A program made the translations under genes and the position numbers. From Gallionella sp. (GTDB taxonomy: Bacteria; Pseudomonadota; Gammaproteobacteria; Burkholderiales; Gallionellaceae), in contig JAQTTY010000006.1 of assembly GCA_028710525.1 (NCBI GenBank), positions 62,001 through 126,000 on the forward strand: a stretch of DNA of 64,000 bases. The letters are read 5' to 3'. The notes under the pieces are model-generated. The model was not told the origin of the DNA. It searched no databases and saw only the letters and a program-made list of their open reading frames with translations. Numbering within the stretch: the stretch's first letter is position 1; the number at the start of each line of letters is the position of its first letter. Shown here piece by piece: positions 44,756-56,360 of the stretch.

Positions 44756-45694
44756 TTAGTGTTTTTCCACGATAGGGATGAGTGTCTTAGGCAAGGGGAA
44801 CACCACGTTCTCTATGATGCCCTGCAACTCGACCACTTCGCTGCCACCCAGTTGTTTCAATCGAGCGATAACGCCCTGCACCAACACCTCAGGCGCGGAA
44901 GCACCAGCACTGATACCTACCTTGCGCTTGCCGACGAACCATTCGGCACGCAGCTCCTCGGCGTTATCGACCAAGTAAGCAGGCAGGCCTACATTGGCCG
45001 CAACTTCGCGCAGACGGTTGGAGTTAGAACTAGAGGGCGAGCCTATCACCAGCACCACATCGCATTGTTGAACCAACAACTTCACCGCATCTTGGCGGTT
45101 TTGTGTGGCGTAACAGATGTCATCTTTCTTAGGGCCGGTGATGAACGGAAAACGATTCTTGAGTGCAGTGATGATGCCTGCGGCATCGTCTACCGACAGC
45201 GTGGTCTGCGTCACGTATGCAAGGTTCTCTTCGTCTTCCACCTTGAGCTTCAATACATCCGCTGGTGACTCGACCAGATACATGCCACCGTCACTTTGCC
45301 CCATGGTGCCTTCCACTTCGGGATGACCCTTGTGGCCTATCATCACGATCTCTTTTTGCTGCTCACGCAGTCGCGACACTTCGATGTGTACCTTGGTCAC
45401 CAAAGGACAGGTCGCATCGAACACCGTCAGGCCGCGCGATTCTGCTTCGCGGCGCACCGACTGAGGGACACCATGCGCGCTGAAGATAAGGATGCTGCCG
45501 TTAGGCACATCGGCCAAGTCTTCGATGAACACTGCGCCCTTGGCACGTAAACCTTCCACCACGAATTTGTTATGCACCACTTCATGACGCACGTAGATCG
45601 GTGCGCCGTGCAGCGCCAATGCGCGCTCGACGATCTCGATGGCTCTATCTACACCGGCGCAGAAGCCGCGCGGATTAGCGAGTAACAGTTCCAT
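44756..45694 (-). CDS. ispH: 4-hydroxy-3-methylbut-2-enyl diphosphate reductase IspH
   Basis: A 312-residue [4Fe-4S] enzyme making IPP and DMAPP in the last step of the MEP isoprenoid pathway. Three conserved cysteines are in [10 protein letters not shown] (Cys12), FDATCPLV and CYATQNRQ, with [17 protein letters not shown] and [10 protein letters not shown] as further active-site landmarks. Its start overlaps the end of lspA by 20 bases. Confidence 0.97.
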   Translation of the reverse strand: MELLLANPRGFCAGVDRAIEIVERALALHGAPIYVRHEVVHNKFVVEGLRAKGAVFIEDLADVPNGSILIFSAHGVPQSVRREAESRGLTVFDATCPLVTKVHIEVSRLREQQKEIVMIGHKGHPEVEGTMGQSDGGMYLVESPADVLKLKVEDEENLAYVTQTTLSVDDAAGIITALKNRFPFITGPKKDDICYATQNRQDAVKLLVQQCDVVLVIGSPSSSNSNRLREVAANVGLPAYLVDNAEELRAEWFVGKRKVGISAGASAPEVLVQGVIARLKQLGGSEVVELQGIIENVVFPLPKTLIPIVEKH

Positions 45695-46151
45695 TTTTCT
45701 TCTCCGTAAAACTATCCCAGATCAACAATCCGGCACCGCAAGTGATCGCGGAGTCCGCCAGATTGAAAGCGGGAAAGATATGTGCGTCCCAATGGAACAA
45801 TAAGAAATCGATGACATGGCCATAAGCGACACGGTCAATCAGATTGCCCAACGCACCGCCCAGTATCATGCTCAGCCCAAAAGCGAACAGGGTCTGCTGC
45901 GCATGTTTGCGCAACAACATGACGATCCAAACCGATGCTACCAGCGCGATGATGCTGAACAACCAACGCTGCAGTCCGCCGAAATCACTGAGGAAACTAA
46001 ATGCCGCACCGGTGTTATGCCACAACACCAAGCTGAACACACTCAGCACCGGCAAGTTTTCGCCATACTCGAAATGGCTGCTGATATAGAGCTTGCTGAT
46101 CTGATCGAGAATGATGACCAGCGCGCTCAGTGCCAGCCAACGACTAAGCAT
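45675..46151 (-). CDS. lspA: Lipoprotein signal peptidase LspA
   Basis: A 158-residue inner-membrane aspartic protease with four helices that removes lipoprotein signal peptides after lipidation. The catalytic aspartates lie in GNLIDRV and FNLADSAI, and IVLDQ-like IILDQISK is near the N-terminus. The ATG at 46151 overlaps the last codons of ileS, the usual arrangement; an ATG 24 bases earlier is rejected as lying deeper inside ileS. Confidence 0.97.
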   Translation of the reverse strand: MLSRWLALSALVIILDQISKLYISSHFEYGENLPVLSVFSLVLWHNTGAAFSFLSDFGGLQRWLFSIIALVASVWIVMLLRKHAQQTLFAFGLSMILGGALGNLIDRVAYGHVIDFLLFHWDAHIFPAFNLADSAITCGAGLLIWDSFTEKKNGTVTR

Positions 46152-48948
46152 AGTCACGCGCCTCACCAGCTCCATACAAATTGCTCACGCAACGACCGCA
46201 GATGGTTGGATGGTCAGGGGTGCTGCCCACGTCGGAACGATAGTGCCAGCAACGCTCACACTTGCCATGCGCTGATGATTGCGCTTCCACACGCACCGCA
46301 TCGCCCTGCTCGCCACCATGCAGCGTCGCTGCCGAGGTGATCAACACGAAGCGCAGATCATCGCCCAATTGTGCGAGACGTTGCTGCGTTGCATCAGAGA
46401 CATATACCGCGACTTCGGCCTGCAAAGACGAACCTATGGTGCCGGCAGCGCGCAACTCTTCCAGACGTCGCTGCACCTCGGCGCGCACCTTGCGCAACTC
46501 AGTCCAGCGTGCCGTGATGGCCTCGCCATCGGCCAAAGCAGGCAACACATACCACTCACCCAAAAACACGCTCGCATCATCACGACCACTCAATACTTCA
46601 TGCACTTCTTCGGCGGTGAAGCTCAACACCGGTGCCATCAAACGATGCAGCGCTTGCGTGATGTGATACAGCGCGTTCTGTGCTGAGCGGCGAGCAGATG
46701 AGTCGGTACCTGCGGTGTATAAACGATCCTTCAAAATATCCAGATAGAAACCACCCAGATCTTCTGAGCAGAACGCTTGCAGACTCTTGGCCACCGCATG
46801 GAAGTCATACACTGCATAAGCAGCAGTGATATCGGCCTGTAGCTTATGTGTCATCGCCAAGGCGTACCGGTCAATCTCCAGCCATTGCTGCACTGGTAGC
46901 GCATTTTTAGTCGCATCGAAATCGGAGATATTCGCCAACAGGAATTTCAAGGTATTGCGGATGCGGCGATAACTTTCCACCACGCGTTTGAGGATCTCAT
47001 CGGAGATGCTCAGTTCGCCGGAGTAATCTGTAGAAGCCGTCCAAAGACGCAGAATATCTGCGCCCAAAGTGTCGAAGATCTTTTGCGGCGCGATGACATT
47101 GCCCTTGGACTTGGACATCTTGTGTCCCTTACCATCCACCACGAAACCGTGCGTCAGCAACGCATCGAAAGGCGCGCGGCCATTGATGGCGCAGCCGGTC
47201 AGCAAAGAAGACTGGAACCAGCCGCGATGTTGATCCGAGCCTTCCAAGTACAAATCGGCGGGTGCGCGCAATTCTTCGCGACGCGCTAACACTGCAGCAT
47301 GGGTAGCACCGGAATCGAACCACACGTCTAGTGTGTGAGTCAGCTTTTTGTATTGCTCAGCATCCGCACCCAGCAAGGTCTGCGCATCCAAACTGAACCA
47401 AGCCTCGATGCCGGACTGTTCCACCAACTTAGCGACTTGTTCAAGCAAGGCTGGCGTATTGGGATGCAACTCGCCGGTTTCTTTATGCACGAAGAAAGCC
47501 ATCGGCACGCCCCAGTTACGCTGGCGCGATACGCACCAATCAGGACGATTCTTGATCATCGCCTCCAGACGCGCACGACCCCAGGCAGGGAAAAACTCGG
47601 TGCCATCGACCGCCTTGTTTGCCAACTCGCGCAGCGTCGCGCCATGACCCGCATTTCCTTCTTGCGTCATGCCGATGAACCACTGCGGCGTAGAGCGGAA
47701 GATGATAGGTGTCTTGTGACGCCAGCAATGCGGGTAGCTGTGCTGTATCTTTTTCAGGCACAGCAGATGGCCACTCTCTTGCAAGGCAGTGACCACCACA
47801 TCGTTGGCCTTCCATACGAACATGCCGCCCACCAATGGCACGGATGCTAAGAACTTGCCGTCGTCGCCGACTGGGCTGTCACTAGGCAGACGATATTTTT
47901 GGCCGACGAAATAATCGTCCAGACCATGCGCGGGAGCGGTGTGCACCAAGCCAGTACCGGCTTCCAGCGTGACATGCTCGCCGCAGATGATAGGCACTTG
48001 CCTATCCATGAAGGGGTGTTGTAACAGCAGACCTTCCAGCGCGCTGCCGGTGCAGCTTGCCGCCGTGCCGTCGCCTCTGTCGTTGCTGCCCGCCAACTCG
48101 TAACGTGCCAGACAGTCGCCCACCATGTCGGAAGTAACGATGAGATAACCCTTATCGGTACTTACCAAGTCGTAGGAGAAATCAGGATGCACGCTCACCG
48201 CCTGATTGGCTGGCAAGGTCCAAGGTGTGGTGGTCCAAATCACCGCATACACTTTTGCATTTGCCGGCAACTTAACACCGAAGGCCTTGTTCACCGCTGC
48301 GGTGTCTGCCGCCTCGAAACCCACGTCCACTGCAGCGGAAGTCTTGTCTTCGTATTCCACCTCGGCCTCGGCCAATGCAGATTGGCAATCCAAACACCAG
48401 TTCACTGGCTTGTAGCCCTGGTACAGATAGCCGTTCTCGTAGATCTTGCCCAGCGCGCGGATGATGTCGGCTTCAGTTTTGAAGTCCATGGTCAGATAGG
48501 GATGATCCCAATCACCTGAAACACCTAAGCGGATAAAGTCTTTCTTCTGACGCTCGACCTGTTCCTGCGCGTATTCGCGACACAGTGCGCGAAACTCTGC
48601 CGCAGGTATCGCCTTGCCGTGCTTCTTCTCCACCATCAATTCGATAGGCAGACCGTGACAATCCCAGCCCGGCACATAAGGCGCATCAAAGCCACTCAGC
48701 GTCTTGCTCTTGATGATGATGTCCTTGAGGATTTTATTCACCGCATGGCCGATATGGATGTCACCGTTCGCATACGGCGGGCCGTCGTGCAGGATGAACT
48801 TAGGCTTACCGGCTTTGGCTGTGCGCAGCTTCTTGTAGCGCTGCTGCTCTTGCCAGCGTGCCAACATCTGCGGCTCGCGTTTGGCCATGTCGCCACGCAT
48901 CGGGAAAACGGTATCGGGAAGATTGAGGGTGCTCTTATAGTCTGTCAT
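46144..48948 (-). CDS. ileS: Isoleucyl-tRNA synthetase
   Basis: A 934-residue class I synthetase charging tRNA-Ile. It shows HIGH (as [12 protein letters not shown], residue ~65), the CP1 editing domain, KMSKS ([10 protein letters not shown], ~615) and a C-terminal zinc site (CERCWHYR and CGRC). Length is normal. Followed by overlapping lspA. Confidence 0.98.
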   Translation of the reverse strand: MTDYKSTLNLPDTVFPMRGDMAKREPQMLARWQEQQRYKKLRTAKAGKPKFILHDGPPYANGDIHIGHAVNKILKDIIIKSKTLSGFDAPYVPGWDCHGLPIELMVEKKHGKAIPAAEFRALCREYAQEQVERQKKDFIRLGVSGDWDHPYLTMDFKTEADIIRALGKIYENGYLYQGYKPVNWCLDCQSALAEAEVEYEDKTSAAVDVGFEAADTAAVNKAFGVKLPANAKVYAVIWTTTPWTLPANQAVSVHPDFSYDLVSTDKGYLIVTSDMVGDCLARYELAGSNDRGDGTAASCTGSALEGLLLQHPFMDRQVPIICGEHVTLEAGTGLVHTAPAHGLDDYFVGQKYRLPSDSPVGDDGKFLASVPLVGGMFVWKANDVVVTALQESGHLLCLKKIQHSYPHCWRHKTPIIFRSTPQWFIGMTQEGNAGHGATLRELANKAVDGTEFFPAWGRARLEAMIKNRPDWCVSRQRNWGVPMAFFVHKETGELHPNTPALLEQVAKLVEQSGIEAWFSLDAQTLLGADAEQYKKLTHTLDVWFDSGATHAAVLARREELRAPADLYLEGSDQHRGWFQSSLLTGCAINGRAPFDALLTHGFVVDGKGHKMSKSKGNVIAPQKIFDTLGADILRLWTASTDYSGELSISDEILKRVVESYRRIRNTLKFLLANISDFDATKNALPVQQWLEIDRYALAMTHKLQADITAAYAVYDFHAVAKSLQAFCSEDLGGFYLDILKDRLYTAGTDSSARRSAQNALYHITQALHRLMAPVLSFTAEEVHEVLSGRDDASVFLGEWYVLPALADGEAITARWTELRKVRAEVQRRLEELRAAGTIGSSLQAEVAVYVSDATQQRLAQLGDDLRFVLITSAATLHGGEQGDAVRVEAQSSAHGKCERCWHYRSDVGSTPDHPTICGRCVSNLYGAGEARDYA

Positions 48949-48979
48949 GTCAGTGCTTCTTTGGATGCTGATGAATTAA

Positions 48980-49906
48980 TTAATCGTGTTGCGCGAACCA
49001 TTCTTTTGCATTCTCCACATCCATGGCGATATGCTTGGTCAGGGTAGCGAGATCGGGATACTTTGCTTCGTCGCGTAGCTTCTGCAGGAACTCTACACGC
49101 AGGTGTTTACCGTAGATCTGCTGGTCAAATTCGAACAGATGCACTTCTAACGTAGGCTTGGCATCGCTCTTCACAGTCGGTCGCACGCCCATACTGGCCG
49201 CACCCTGCAATACCCCCAAACCTTGCGCATGCACCTGTACCACATAGATGCCAGATAAAGGCAGACGCGGATGACGCACCTGAATATTGGCGGTGGGGAA
49301 ACCCAACTTGCGTCCCACCTGATCGCCATGTACGACACGCCCGCTCATGCTGTAGTGGCGTCCCAAATAACGCTGTGCGGTACGCAACTGCCCAGCCGCC
49401 AATGCGGCGCGCACGGCGGTGCTGGAGATGCGCACACCATCATGCAACACACTGTGCATCGCCTTGACCTCAAAGCCCTGCACCGCCGCCACTTTTTCCA
49501 TCAGCGCGAAATCGCCGATACGGCCTTTGCCGAAACGGAAATCGTCGCCGATCAATACGAAACTTGCCGACAACTGCTCATGCAAAGACTTGATGAAATC
49601 GGTTGCCGTCATCTGCGCGAAGCGCGCATCGAAACGACATACATGCACACGGTCTATCCCTAGCGATGAAAAATACTGTAGCTTCTCGCGCAAGCTAGTG
49701 AGCCGCGCAGGCGCCTGATCTGGGGTGAAAAACTCGCGCGGGTGGGGCTCAAAGATCACCACTGCAGTTTGCTGGCCGCGCGCGCGCGCAGCCAGCCTCA
49801 ACTCGGCGAGCAAAGCTTGATGGCCCAGATGCACACCATCGAAGTTTCCGATAGTGATCGCAACAGGCTGAGTATCGGGGGAATAGAGTCCGCGTAGAAT
49901 CTGCAT
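48980..49906 (-). CDS. ribF: Bifunctional riboflavin kinase/FAD synthetase RibF
   Basis: A 308-residue enzyme that converts riboflavin to FMN and FAD. The N-terminal nucleotidyltransferase half has AITIGNFDGVHLGHQALL and GDDFRFGKGRIGD; the C-terminal flavokinase half has GRVVHGDQVGRKLGFPTANI. It heads the ribF-ileS-lspA-ispH-thiO block, 31 bases before ileS. Confidence 0.97.
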   Translation of the reverse strand: MQILRGLYSPDTQPVAITIGNFDGVHLGHQALLAELRLAARARGQQTAVVIFEPHPREFFTPDQAPARLTSLREKLQYFSSLGIDRVHVCRFDARFAQMTATDFIKSLHEQLSASFVLIGDDFRFGKGRIGDFALMEKVAAVQGFEVKAMHSVLHDGVRISSTAVRAALAAGQLRTAQRYLGRHYSMSGRVVHGDQVGRKLGFPTANIQVRHPRLPLSGIYVVQVHAQGLGVLQGAASMGVRPTVKSDAKPTLEVHLFEFDQQIYGKHLRVEFLQKLRDEAKYPDLATLTKHIAMDVENAKEWFAQHD

Positions 49907-49968
49907 AGGGGCGCGATTATACCGTGAGTTCAGAGCGTCACACAGACTTGAATATCAGGAGAAACAAC

Positions 49969-50364
49969 ATGCTGGAATATTCCAAAGTGGCACTGGATTT
50001 CATGAACCGCGACCACGCGGAATTCGTGTCCTTGTGCGAAAAGCTCATCGCCACACTGAATGACGCACCCAACCCTAGGGCCATAGACCCACTGCTAGAC
50101 CAACTAGCGGAACACACCCGCCATCATTTCGCCGAAGAAGAACGCCAGATGCAGGCGGCTCAATTCCCGCCATTCCGTATGCACAAAGGCGAGCATGACC
50201 GTGTGCTGAGCGCACTGGCAGAACACATCGAGCGATGGAGACAAGACAGGGATGCGGCGCAATTATGCGACGTTATAGAGAGCACACTGAACGGCTGGTT
50301 CGTCAATCACGTCAATAGCATGGACTTCGTTACAGCCAACTTCATCAAACAAGCCAAGGGCTAA
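49969..50364 (+). CDS. Bacteriohemerythrin
   Basis: A 131-residue four-helix O2-binding protein with the di-iron ligands in order: RDHAEF, HTRHHFAEEE, HKGEHDR and HVNSMDF. It may store or deliver O2 or sense it, consistent with a microaerobic lifestyle. The ATG at 49969 has AGGAGAAACAAC upstream; an earlier GTG-like start at 49924 does not. It is divergent from ribF. Confidence 0.92.
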   Translation: MLEYSKVALDFMNRDHAEFVSLCEKLIATLNDAPNPRAIDPLLDQLAEHTRHHFAEEERQMQAAQFPPFRMHKGEHDRVLSALAEHIERWRQDRDAAQLCDVIESTLNGWFVNHVNSMDFVTANFIKQAKG

Positions 50365-50513
50365 CTGGCTGCGTACAAACTAGACCACTGGGATTTGATT
50401 CTGCTTAGACTGATTCTCAACGTGCTGTACTCAATTTCGAAATACCCGAAAGCGGACGTTTTGTGTCTGCCAGTAGTTAACCCAAGCGACGTACGAAATT
50501 CTCAATAGCGGTC

Positions 50514-50549
50514 GTTCAACGTAGAAGAAACTGGCCTGCTCAGTTCGGT
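50514..50549 (-). repeat. Shortened attC-like site at the end of the cassette array
   Basis: Minus-strand reading: ACCGAAC, then an ACTG/CAGT mini-stem, then TTCTTCTAC and GTTGAAC. The last box fits the R' consensus GTTRRRY exactly and the first ends in AAC. The central hairpin of a full site is absent and the element is only 36 bases long. The ending TTCTTCTAC-GTT closely matches TTAATTCTAC-GTT of the next site. It follows the 147-aa gene directly. Confidence 0.45.
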
Positions 50550-50550
50550 A

Positions 50551-50994
50551 TCATTTCGCTTCATTCCGCGCCATGAATGCAGCGGCCTCGTCGTTCCAAG
50601 CGCTGACGGCTGCGGCAAAACTCTCCCGCGAAATGCCGGAATATTCATGGTCAGGTCCCACCGACTGATGTTGACCTGCGGGCCGCTCAACACCATAGTT
50701 TTTCGCAAGCCGCGCCCATACTTCGTAGATGCCACCACCCAATATTTCAGCCGCTTCGTAGCCGCGCAATGCTTCAGTAGTTGGCACGAAAGTGCTGTCT
50801 ACCTCTGCGACTAGGCGAGCCGCCGTAAGGCGGAACAAGCCACTGGATATTTCTTCGTAGGTGAAAATCGAATGATTGATGTAGTCGCCGGTAGCAACGA
50901 TGTCCTGTAGGGAGCCGGCGCCGTTACGCCCGCAGAGCACAATCGCTTGGAGCAGCCATACGTCCGACCATTGGAGTTTAGGGGAATCGTTCAT
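50551..50994 (-). CDS. Cassette-like gene: protein of unknown function, winged-helix-like N-terminus
   Basis: A 147-residue soluble protein. Residues ~8-70 (LLQAIVLCGRNGAGSLQDI, then FTYEEISSGLFRLTAARLV, then FVPTTEALRGYE) look like a winged-helix fold; the remainder is helical. The ATG lies only three bases after an attC-like site and the stop one base before a shorter one, as in integron cassettes, which usually lack their own promoter. No family name recognised. Confidence 0.75.
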   Translation of the reverse strand: MNDSPKLQWSDVWLLQAIVLCGRNGAGSLQDIVATGDYINHSIFTYEEISSGLFRLTAARLVAEVDSTFVPTTEALRGYEAAEILGGGIYEVWARLAKNYGVERPAGQHQSVGPDHEYSGISRESFAAAVSAWNDEAAAFMARNEAK

Positions 50995-50997
50995 GAT

Positions 50998-51060
50998 GCC
51001 GAACGTAGAATTAATCGGCTCCGCGCTTTTGCGGAGTCCGAGTTGAATGTCAGGTTATAC
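50998..51060 (-). repeat. Integron attC-like recombination site B
   Basis: 63 bases, minus strand. Outer boxes are GTATAAC and GTTCGGC (AAC/GTT pair). The inner stem is TCGG-A-CTCCGC paired with GCGGAG-CCGA, leaving one unpaired A, with loop AAAAGC. The bulged base and asymmetric arms are hallmarks of attC sites recognised as folded single strands. Core CCGCAAAAGCGCGG is identical to site A. Confidence 0.7.
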
Positions 51061-51066
51061 ATTTTG

Positions 51067-51708
51067 CTAGTACCGCAGATGTTTTGCTGCATTGATCGCT
51101 TTCTCATAACCCTGTTCGGCTGATTTGTTATACCAAACGAGCGCTTGATGAGTATCTTTTTCGACACCAACACCATTTTCATAGCACCAGCCGAGCATGT
51201 ATTGACCATGCATATGCCCTCGAGTTGCCCCCATTTCATAAAATTGAAACGCTACTTGATTGCGATACGATTCCGGTTTGTCGCGCATAGGGCCGTCCTT
51301 CGCAGTAACAATTTCGGCGAGCATTACCATAGCGCTTCGATTTCCTGCTCGAGCAGCATCTTTGCACCACTGAAACGCTACCGTGTAGTCCTTCTCCACG
51401 CCATACCCATATAGATACATATTGCAGATGGTACTCATGGCGGCATGAGACCCGTTCTTGGCAGAGTCCTGGTAATAGGTAAGTGCTTTTTGATAATTCC
51501 TATCCAAGCGGTTTCCAGTGAAATACTCGTAGCCAAGTAGTAGTTGCGCATTTGCATTGCCTGCGTCCGCAGCTTTTTCCAATTCCGCTATTGGTAATTG
51601 TTCAAGGTTTCGTAGTTCATCCCCAATGTCTTCTGACGCGAGCGCTCCCGTAGCAATGAAAAGAACCGCTATCAGACAACATAGGTAGTGTGACAGATGT
51701 TTATGCAT
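51067..51708 (-). CDS. Cassette-like gene: secreted Sel1-repeat protein
   Basis: A 213-residue protein with a signal peptide (to about GALA, residue 24) and four Sel1-like repeats (for example NANAQLLLGYEYFTGN, GSHAAMSTICNMYLYGYGVE, GHMHGQYMLGWCYENGVGVE), which form helical protein-binding solenoids. The ATG is inside the right-hand box (GTTATGC) of attC-like site A, and site B begins six bases after the stop. Sel1 proteins are common in mobile gene pools; the partner is unknown. Confidence 0.85.
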   Translation of the reverse strand: MHKHLSHYLCCLIAVLFIATGALASEDIGDELRNLEQLPIAELEKAADAGNANAQLLLGYEYFTGNRLDRNYQKALTYYQDSAKNGSHAAMSTICNMYLYGYGVEKDYTVAFQWCKDAARAGNRSAMVMLAEIVTAKDGPMRDKPESYRNQVAFQFYEMGATRGHMHGQYMLGWCYENGVGVEKDTHQALVWYNKSAEQGYEKAINAAKHLRY

Positions 51709-51760
51709 AACTTAAAGTTAAGGGGCTACCGCGCTTTTGCGGCAATCCCTCTTGTTAGGG
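51705..51760 (-). repeat. Integron attC-like recombination site A
   Basis: 56 bases, minus strand. It begins CCCTAAC, where TAA is the stop codon of the preceding gene, and ends GTTATGC, where ATG starts the next. Inner arms AAG-A-GGG and CCC-CTT pair with an unpaired A, then CCGC/GCGG close the loop AAAAGC. Stop and start codons lying inside the boxes are typical of integron cassette junctions. Confidence 0.72.
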
Positions 51761-52036
51761 ATTGCGATCATAGTAAGAAGTGTTAGCGCAGAAGAAGCCA
51801 CTGTTTCCAGCAGAAGCGCCGCACCGCGCCATGTAACGTTTTTTATTTTCAAAGCGGACTTCAGGTACAGCAACTTTTTTCCCGTTTCGAGTTAGCCCAC
51901 CAATACCTAGACCGACAATCGACCAATCAGAAGGCTGAGGTACTGCATAGTAAAAAAATACACACGTGGTACTGTACCTCTCTGCTTCTGACTTCCGAAT
52001 GACAACTATTGAGTCTGACAGTAAGGCATCATTCAC
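51755..52036 (-). CDS. Cassette-like gene: hypothetical protein, possibly N-terminally truncated
   Basis: A 93-residue product from a GTG at 52036; an in-frame TAA lies nine bases upstream and no Shine-Dalgarno is visible. It has two hydrophobic strands (TTCVFFYYAVPQPSDW, IVGLGIGGLTR) and cysteines in ARCGASAGNSGFFC. No family recognised. The stop codon is part of attC-like site A. The lack of start signals suggests a truncated gene or a cassette translated from upstream RNA. Confidence 0.5.
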   Translation of the reverse strand: MNDALLSDSIVVIRKSEAERYSTTCVFFYYAVPQPSDWSIVGLGIGGLTRNGKKVAVPEVRFENKKRYMARCGASAGNSGFFCANTSYYDRNP

Positions 52037-52090
52037 GGTCGATTACAGGGAATTCGAAATCATAGGAGCGCGCTTGCTCCAACAGTTCAC

Positions 52091-53693
<1,603 letters not shown>

Positions 53694-53747
53694 ATTCTTT
53701 CCTTTTTCCTTATATCCTGAGCCGCCGCATGATAACCCAAGCAGGTA

Positions 53748-55403
53748 TCAAGCCGACAGGGACAACATCTCGGCGGCGTGTTTACGAGTGGTCTCGGTGA
53801 TGGTTGCGCCGCCCAACATACGCGCAATCTCTTCGACGCGTTGCGCCGCGTCTAGTACCGTGATACTGCTGAGTGTGACCTCATTGACGACTGCCTTGCT
53901 CACCTGCCACTGCTGATCTGCGCTGGCCGCCACCTGCGGCAGATGGGTGACGCACATCACCTGATGATGCGTGCCCAGTTGCCTTAGCAACTGCCCGACG
54001 ATCTCGGCAACGCGTCCGCCTATACCGCTATCCACCTCATCGAATATCAGGGTGGGCACACTGGCGATACGCGATGTTGCAACCTGTATGGCTAGGCTGA
54101 TACGCGACAATTCGCCGCCCGATGCAACCTTGGCCATGCTACGCAGAGGCACGCCAGGATTGGCTGCTACCTGTAACTCTATCGTCTCTAGGCCGTGAGC
54201 ATTCCCTTCGGCCAAAGGCATTAAAGCGACTTGGAACACCCCGCCCTGCATCGCCAAGGTCTGCATCGCGGCAGTGATCTCCTGCGACAATGCGCTGGCA
54301 GATTTTTGTCGTGCTGCGCTTAGTTTTTTTGCGGACTGCAAATAAGTTTTATGAGCTGCTTGCTCTTGCTGCTCCAACGCAGCCAGATCGGCATCGCCAC
54401 CCAGTTCGGCTAAACGCGCGCTGCTACGCTGTAACACCTCATCAAGTTGCTCCGGCGCGACACGATATTTGCGCGCCGCATCCATAACGCTCTCGATGCG
54501 CCGCTCTAACTCGTTCAGTCGCGCGGGGTCAGTATCCAGATGTTGCTGATAGTGACGCAATGCGTACACCGCTTCCTGCATCTCTGCTTGTGCGCTGTCC
54601 AACATCTGCAAAGTATCGATCAGTGAGGCATCGTGCACGATGGCATCGCGCAGACGCGAAGTCAAAGCGTTAAGTTGTGCGAGACAGGAGTTGTCTGCCT
54701 CACTCAGAGACTCAACACCAAACTCGGCAGTCTCCAGCAAGCTGGCGGCATGCGCCAACTTCTCATAGTCGGCTTGCAGCGATGTCCAATCGGACACATT
54801 GAAGTTCAGTCCTGACAACTCATCGCACTGGAACTGCAGCAACTCGCGTTCAGCAGCGACTGCCTCGGCGTTCTCACTGAGCGCGATACGACGACGTCGT
54901 AATGCTTGCCAATCTTTGTACTGCGCACCAACCGCCGTAGCTTCGTTTTCTAAACCAGCATAACTATCCAACAACACGCGTTGCGCATCGGGACGTAACA
55001 ATGATTGGTGCGCATGCTGGCCGTGTATATCTAGCAGCTGCTCGCCCGCCTCGCGCATCTGCTGCAAGGTGGCGCTGCGACCATTGATGAATCCGCGCGA
55101 GCGACCGCCAACTTCCAGCACTCGGCGCAGCAGACAGACACCCTCGTCACCAGCCAAGTCCTGTTCTTCCAACCACGCTTGCACTTGAGGAGATACATCG
55201 AATTCAGCGGAGATCTCGGCGCGCTCACAACCGGCGCGCACCATGGTCGCATCGCCGCGCTCGCCCAGCGCCAGCGACAATGCGTCGATGAGGATGGACT
55301 TACCCGCACCAGTCTCGCCGGTCAAAGCCGTGAAGCCGGCAGAGAAATCCAGTTCGAGTTTGGAGACGATGACGAAATCGCGAATGCTTAAGAATTTGAG
55401 CAT
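53748..55403 (-). CDS. recN: DNA repair protein RecN
   Basis: A 551-residue SMC-like ATPase for double-strand-break repair: Walker A TGETGAGKS near the N-terminus, long coiled-coil middle (~160-380), signature MAKVASGGELSRISLA and Walker B TLIFDEVDSGIGG. Its ATG overlaps the nadK stop (TAATG), so the two are translationally coupled. Confidence 0.97.
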   Translation of the reverse strand: MLKFLSIRDFVIVSKLELDFSAGFTALTGETGAGKSILIDALSLALGERGDATMVRAGCERAEISAEFDVSPQVQAWLEEQDLAGDEGVCLLRRVLEVGGRSRGFINGRSATLQQMREAGEQLLDIHGQHAHQSLLRPDAQRVLLDSYAGLENEATAVGAQYKDWQALRRRRIALSENAEAVAAERELLQFQCDELSGLNFNVSDWTSLQADYEKLAHAASLLETAEFGVESLSEADNSCLAQLNALTSRLRDAIVHDASLIDTLQMLDSAQAEMQEAVYALRHYQQHLDTDPARLNELERRIESVMDAARKYRVAPEQLDEVLQRSSARLAELGGDADLAALEQQEQAAHKTYLQSAKKLSAARQKSASALSQEITAAMQTLAMQGGVFQVALMPLAEGNAHGLETIELQVAANPGVPLRSMAKVASGGELSRISLAIQVATSRIASVPTLIFDEVDSGIGGRVAEIVGQLLRQLGTHHQVMCVTHLPQVAASADQQWQVSKAVVNEVTLSSITVLDAAQRVEEIARMLGGATITETTRKHAAEMLSLSA

Positions 55404-56275
55404 TACAGGGTCTGGTTCCAGAGTAACTTTTCGCGCAGCGTGTGATAGTAGCTATGTCCTTCAGGATGCAGCAAACAGGCACGCTGCGGATGACCGGTGA
55501 CAATGATCTTGTCCTGCAACTCCAGATCGAACTGCGTGTGACTATCAAAGTGCACGCGGATGTCAGTGGAGCGATGCATCAGTATCTCCAACACCGAAGA
55601 ACTGTGCACCACCAATGGTCGGTTGCTCAGTGTGTGTGGACAGATGGGTACGAGCTCCAACACATTTAGATTGGGGTGCAATATCGGTGCGCCTGCCGAC
55701 AAAGCGTACGCGGTGGAGCCGGTCGGAGTAGCAACAATTAGTCCATCAGCACGTTGATTGGAAAGATACTCACCATCGATACGCACTTCGAATTCCAGCA
55801 GACCGTTTAGTTGCGTGCGATGCACCACCATTTCATTGAAGGCCAAGGCGCGGAACACCTCTTCCTCACCTCGTATCACACGCGCGGCGAGCAGAAGTCG
55901 CTCTTCGATGATGAACTTGCCATACAACATCGCGGCAAGCTTCTCTTCCATATTTTCCAGCGTCAGGTCGGTAAGGAAGCCCAAACGCCCCTGATTCACC
56001 CCAACCAGCGGGACGCCGCAGGGTGACAGAACACGGGTGATGTTCAACATCGTTCCGTCACCACCCATCACCACGGCAAGGTCTACCACACGCCCGATTT
56101 CTTCTAGCGTCAGCACCTTGTACTCATGATTGCTTAGATACTCAGCGGTCAGGCTATCGACCACCACTTTGACATTCTGCTTAGTCAAAAAAGCAGCCAG
56201 ACGTAACAAAGGCCCCGCAATCTCTGGAGCCTTGTGTTTACCGATGAGTGCAACTGTTTGGAAGGGAAATTTCAT
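55403..56275 (-). CDS. nadK: NAD kinase NadK
   Basis: A 290-residue cytoplasmic kinase making NADP from NAD. The GGDGT motif is present (VVMGGDGTMLN, residue ~70), with FNEMVVHR and ATPTGSTAYALSAGAPI. The nadK-recN pairing is typical of betaproteobacteria. Confidence 0.97.
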   Translation of the reverse strand: MKFPFQTVALIGKHKAPEIAGPLLRLAAFLTKQNVKVVVDSLTAEYLSNHEYKVLTLEEIGRVVDLAVVMGGDGTMLNITRVLSPCGVPLVGVNQGRLGFLTDLTLENMEEKLAAMLYGKFIIEERLLLAARVIRGEEEVFRALAFNEMVVHRTQLNGLLEFEVRIDGEYLSNQRADGLIVATPTGSTAYALSAGAPILHPNLNVLELVPICPHTLSNRPLVVHSSSVLEILMHRSTDIRVHFDSHTQFDLELQDKIIVTGHPQRACLLHPEGHSYYHTLREKLLWNQTL

Positions 56276-56360
56276 GGCCGCGATTAAACCATATCGGCAC
56301 AGTTATAACAAAGCAGACTGCAGCAAAACTGGCTTCGTACGCTGAATAGCGCTTTAGGCC

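Noticed and set aside
44684..45268. 194-codon plus-strand open frame
   Set aside because: Antisense to ispH and the start of thiO; no protein-like features.
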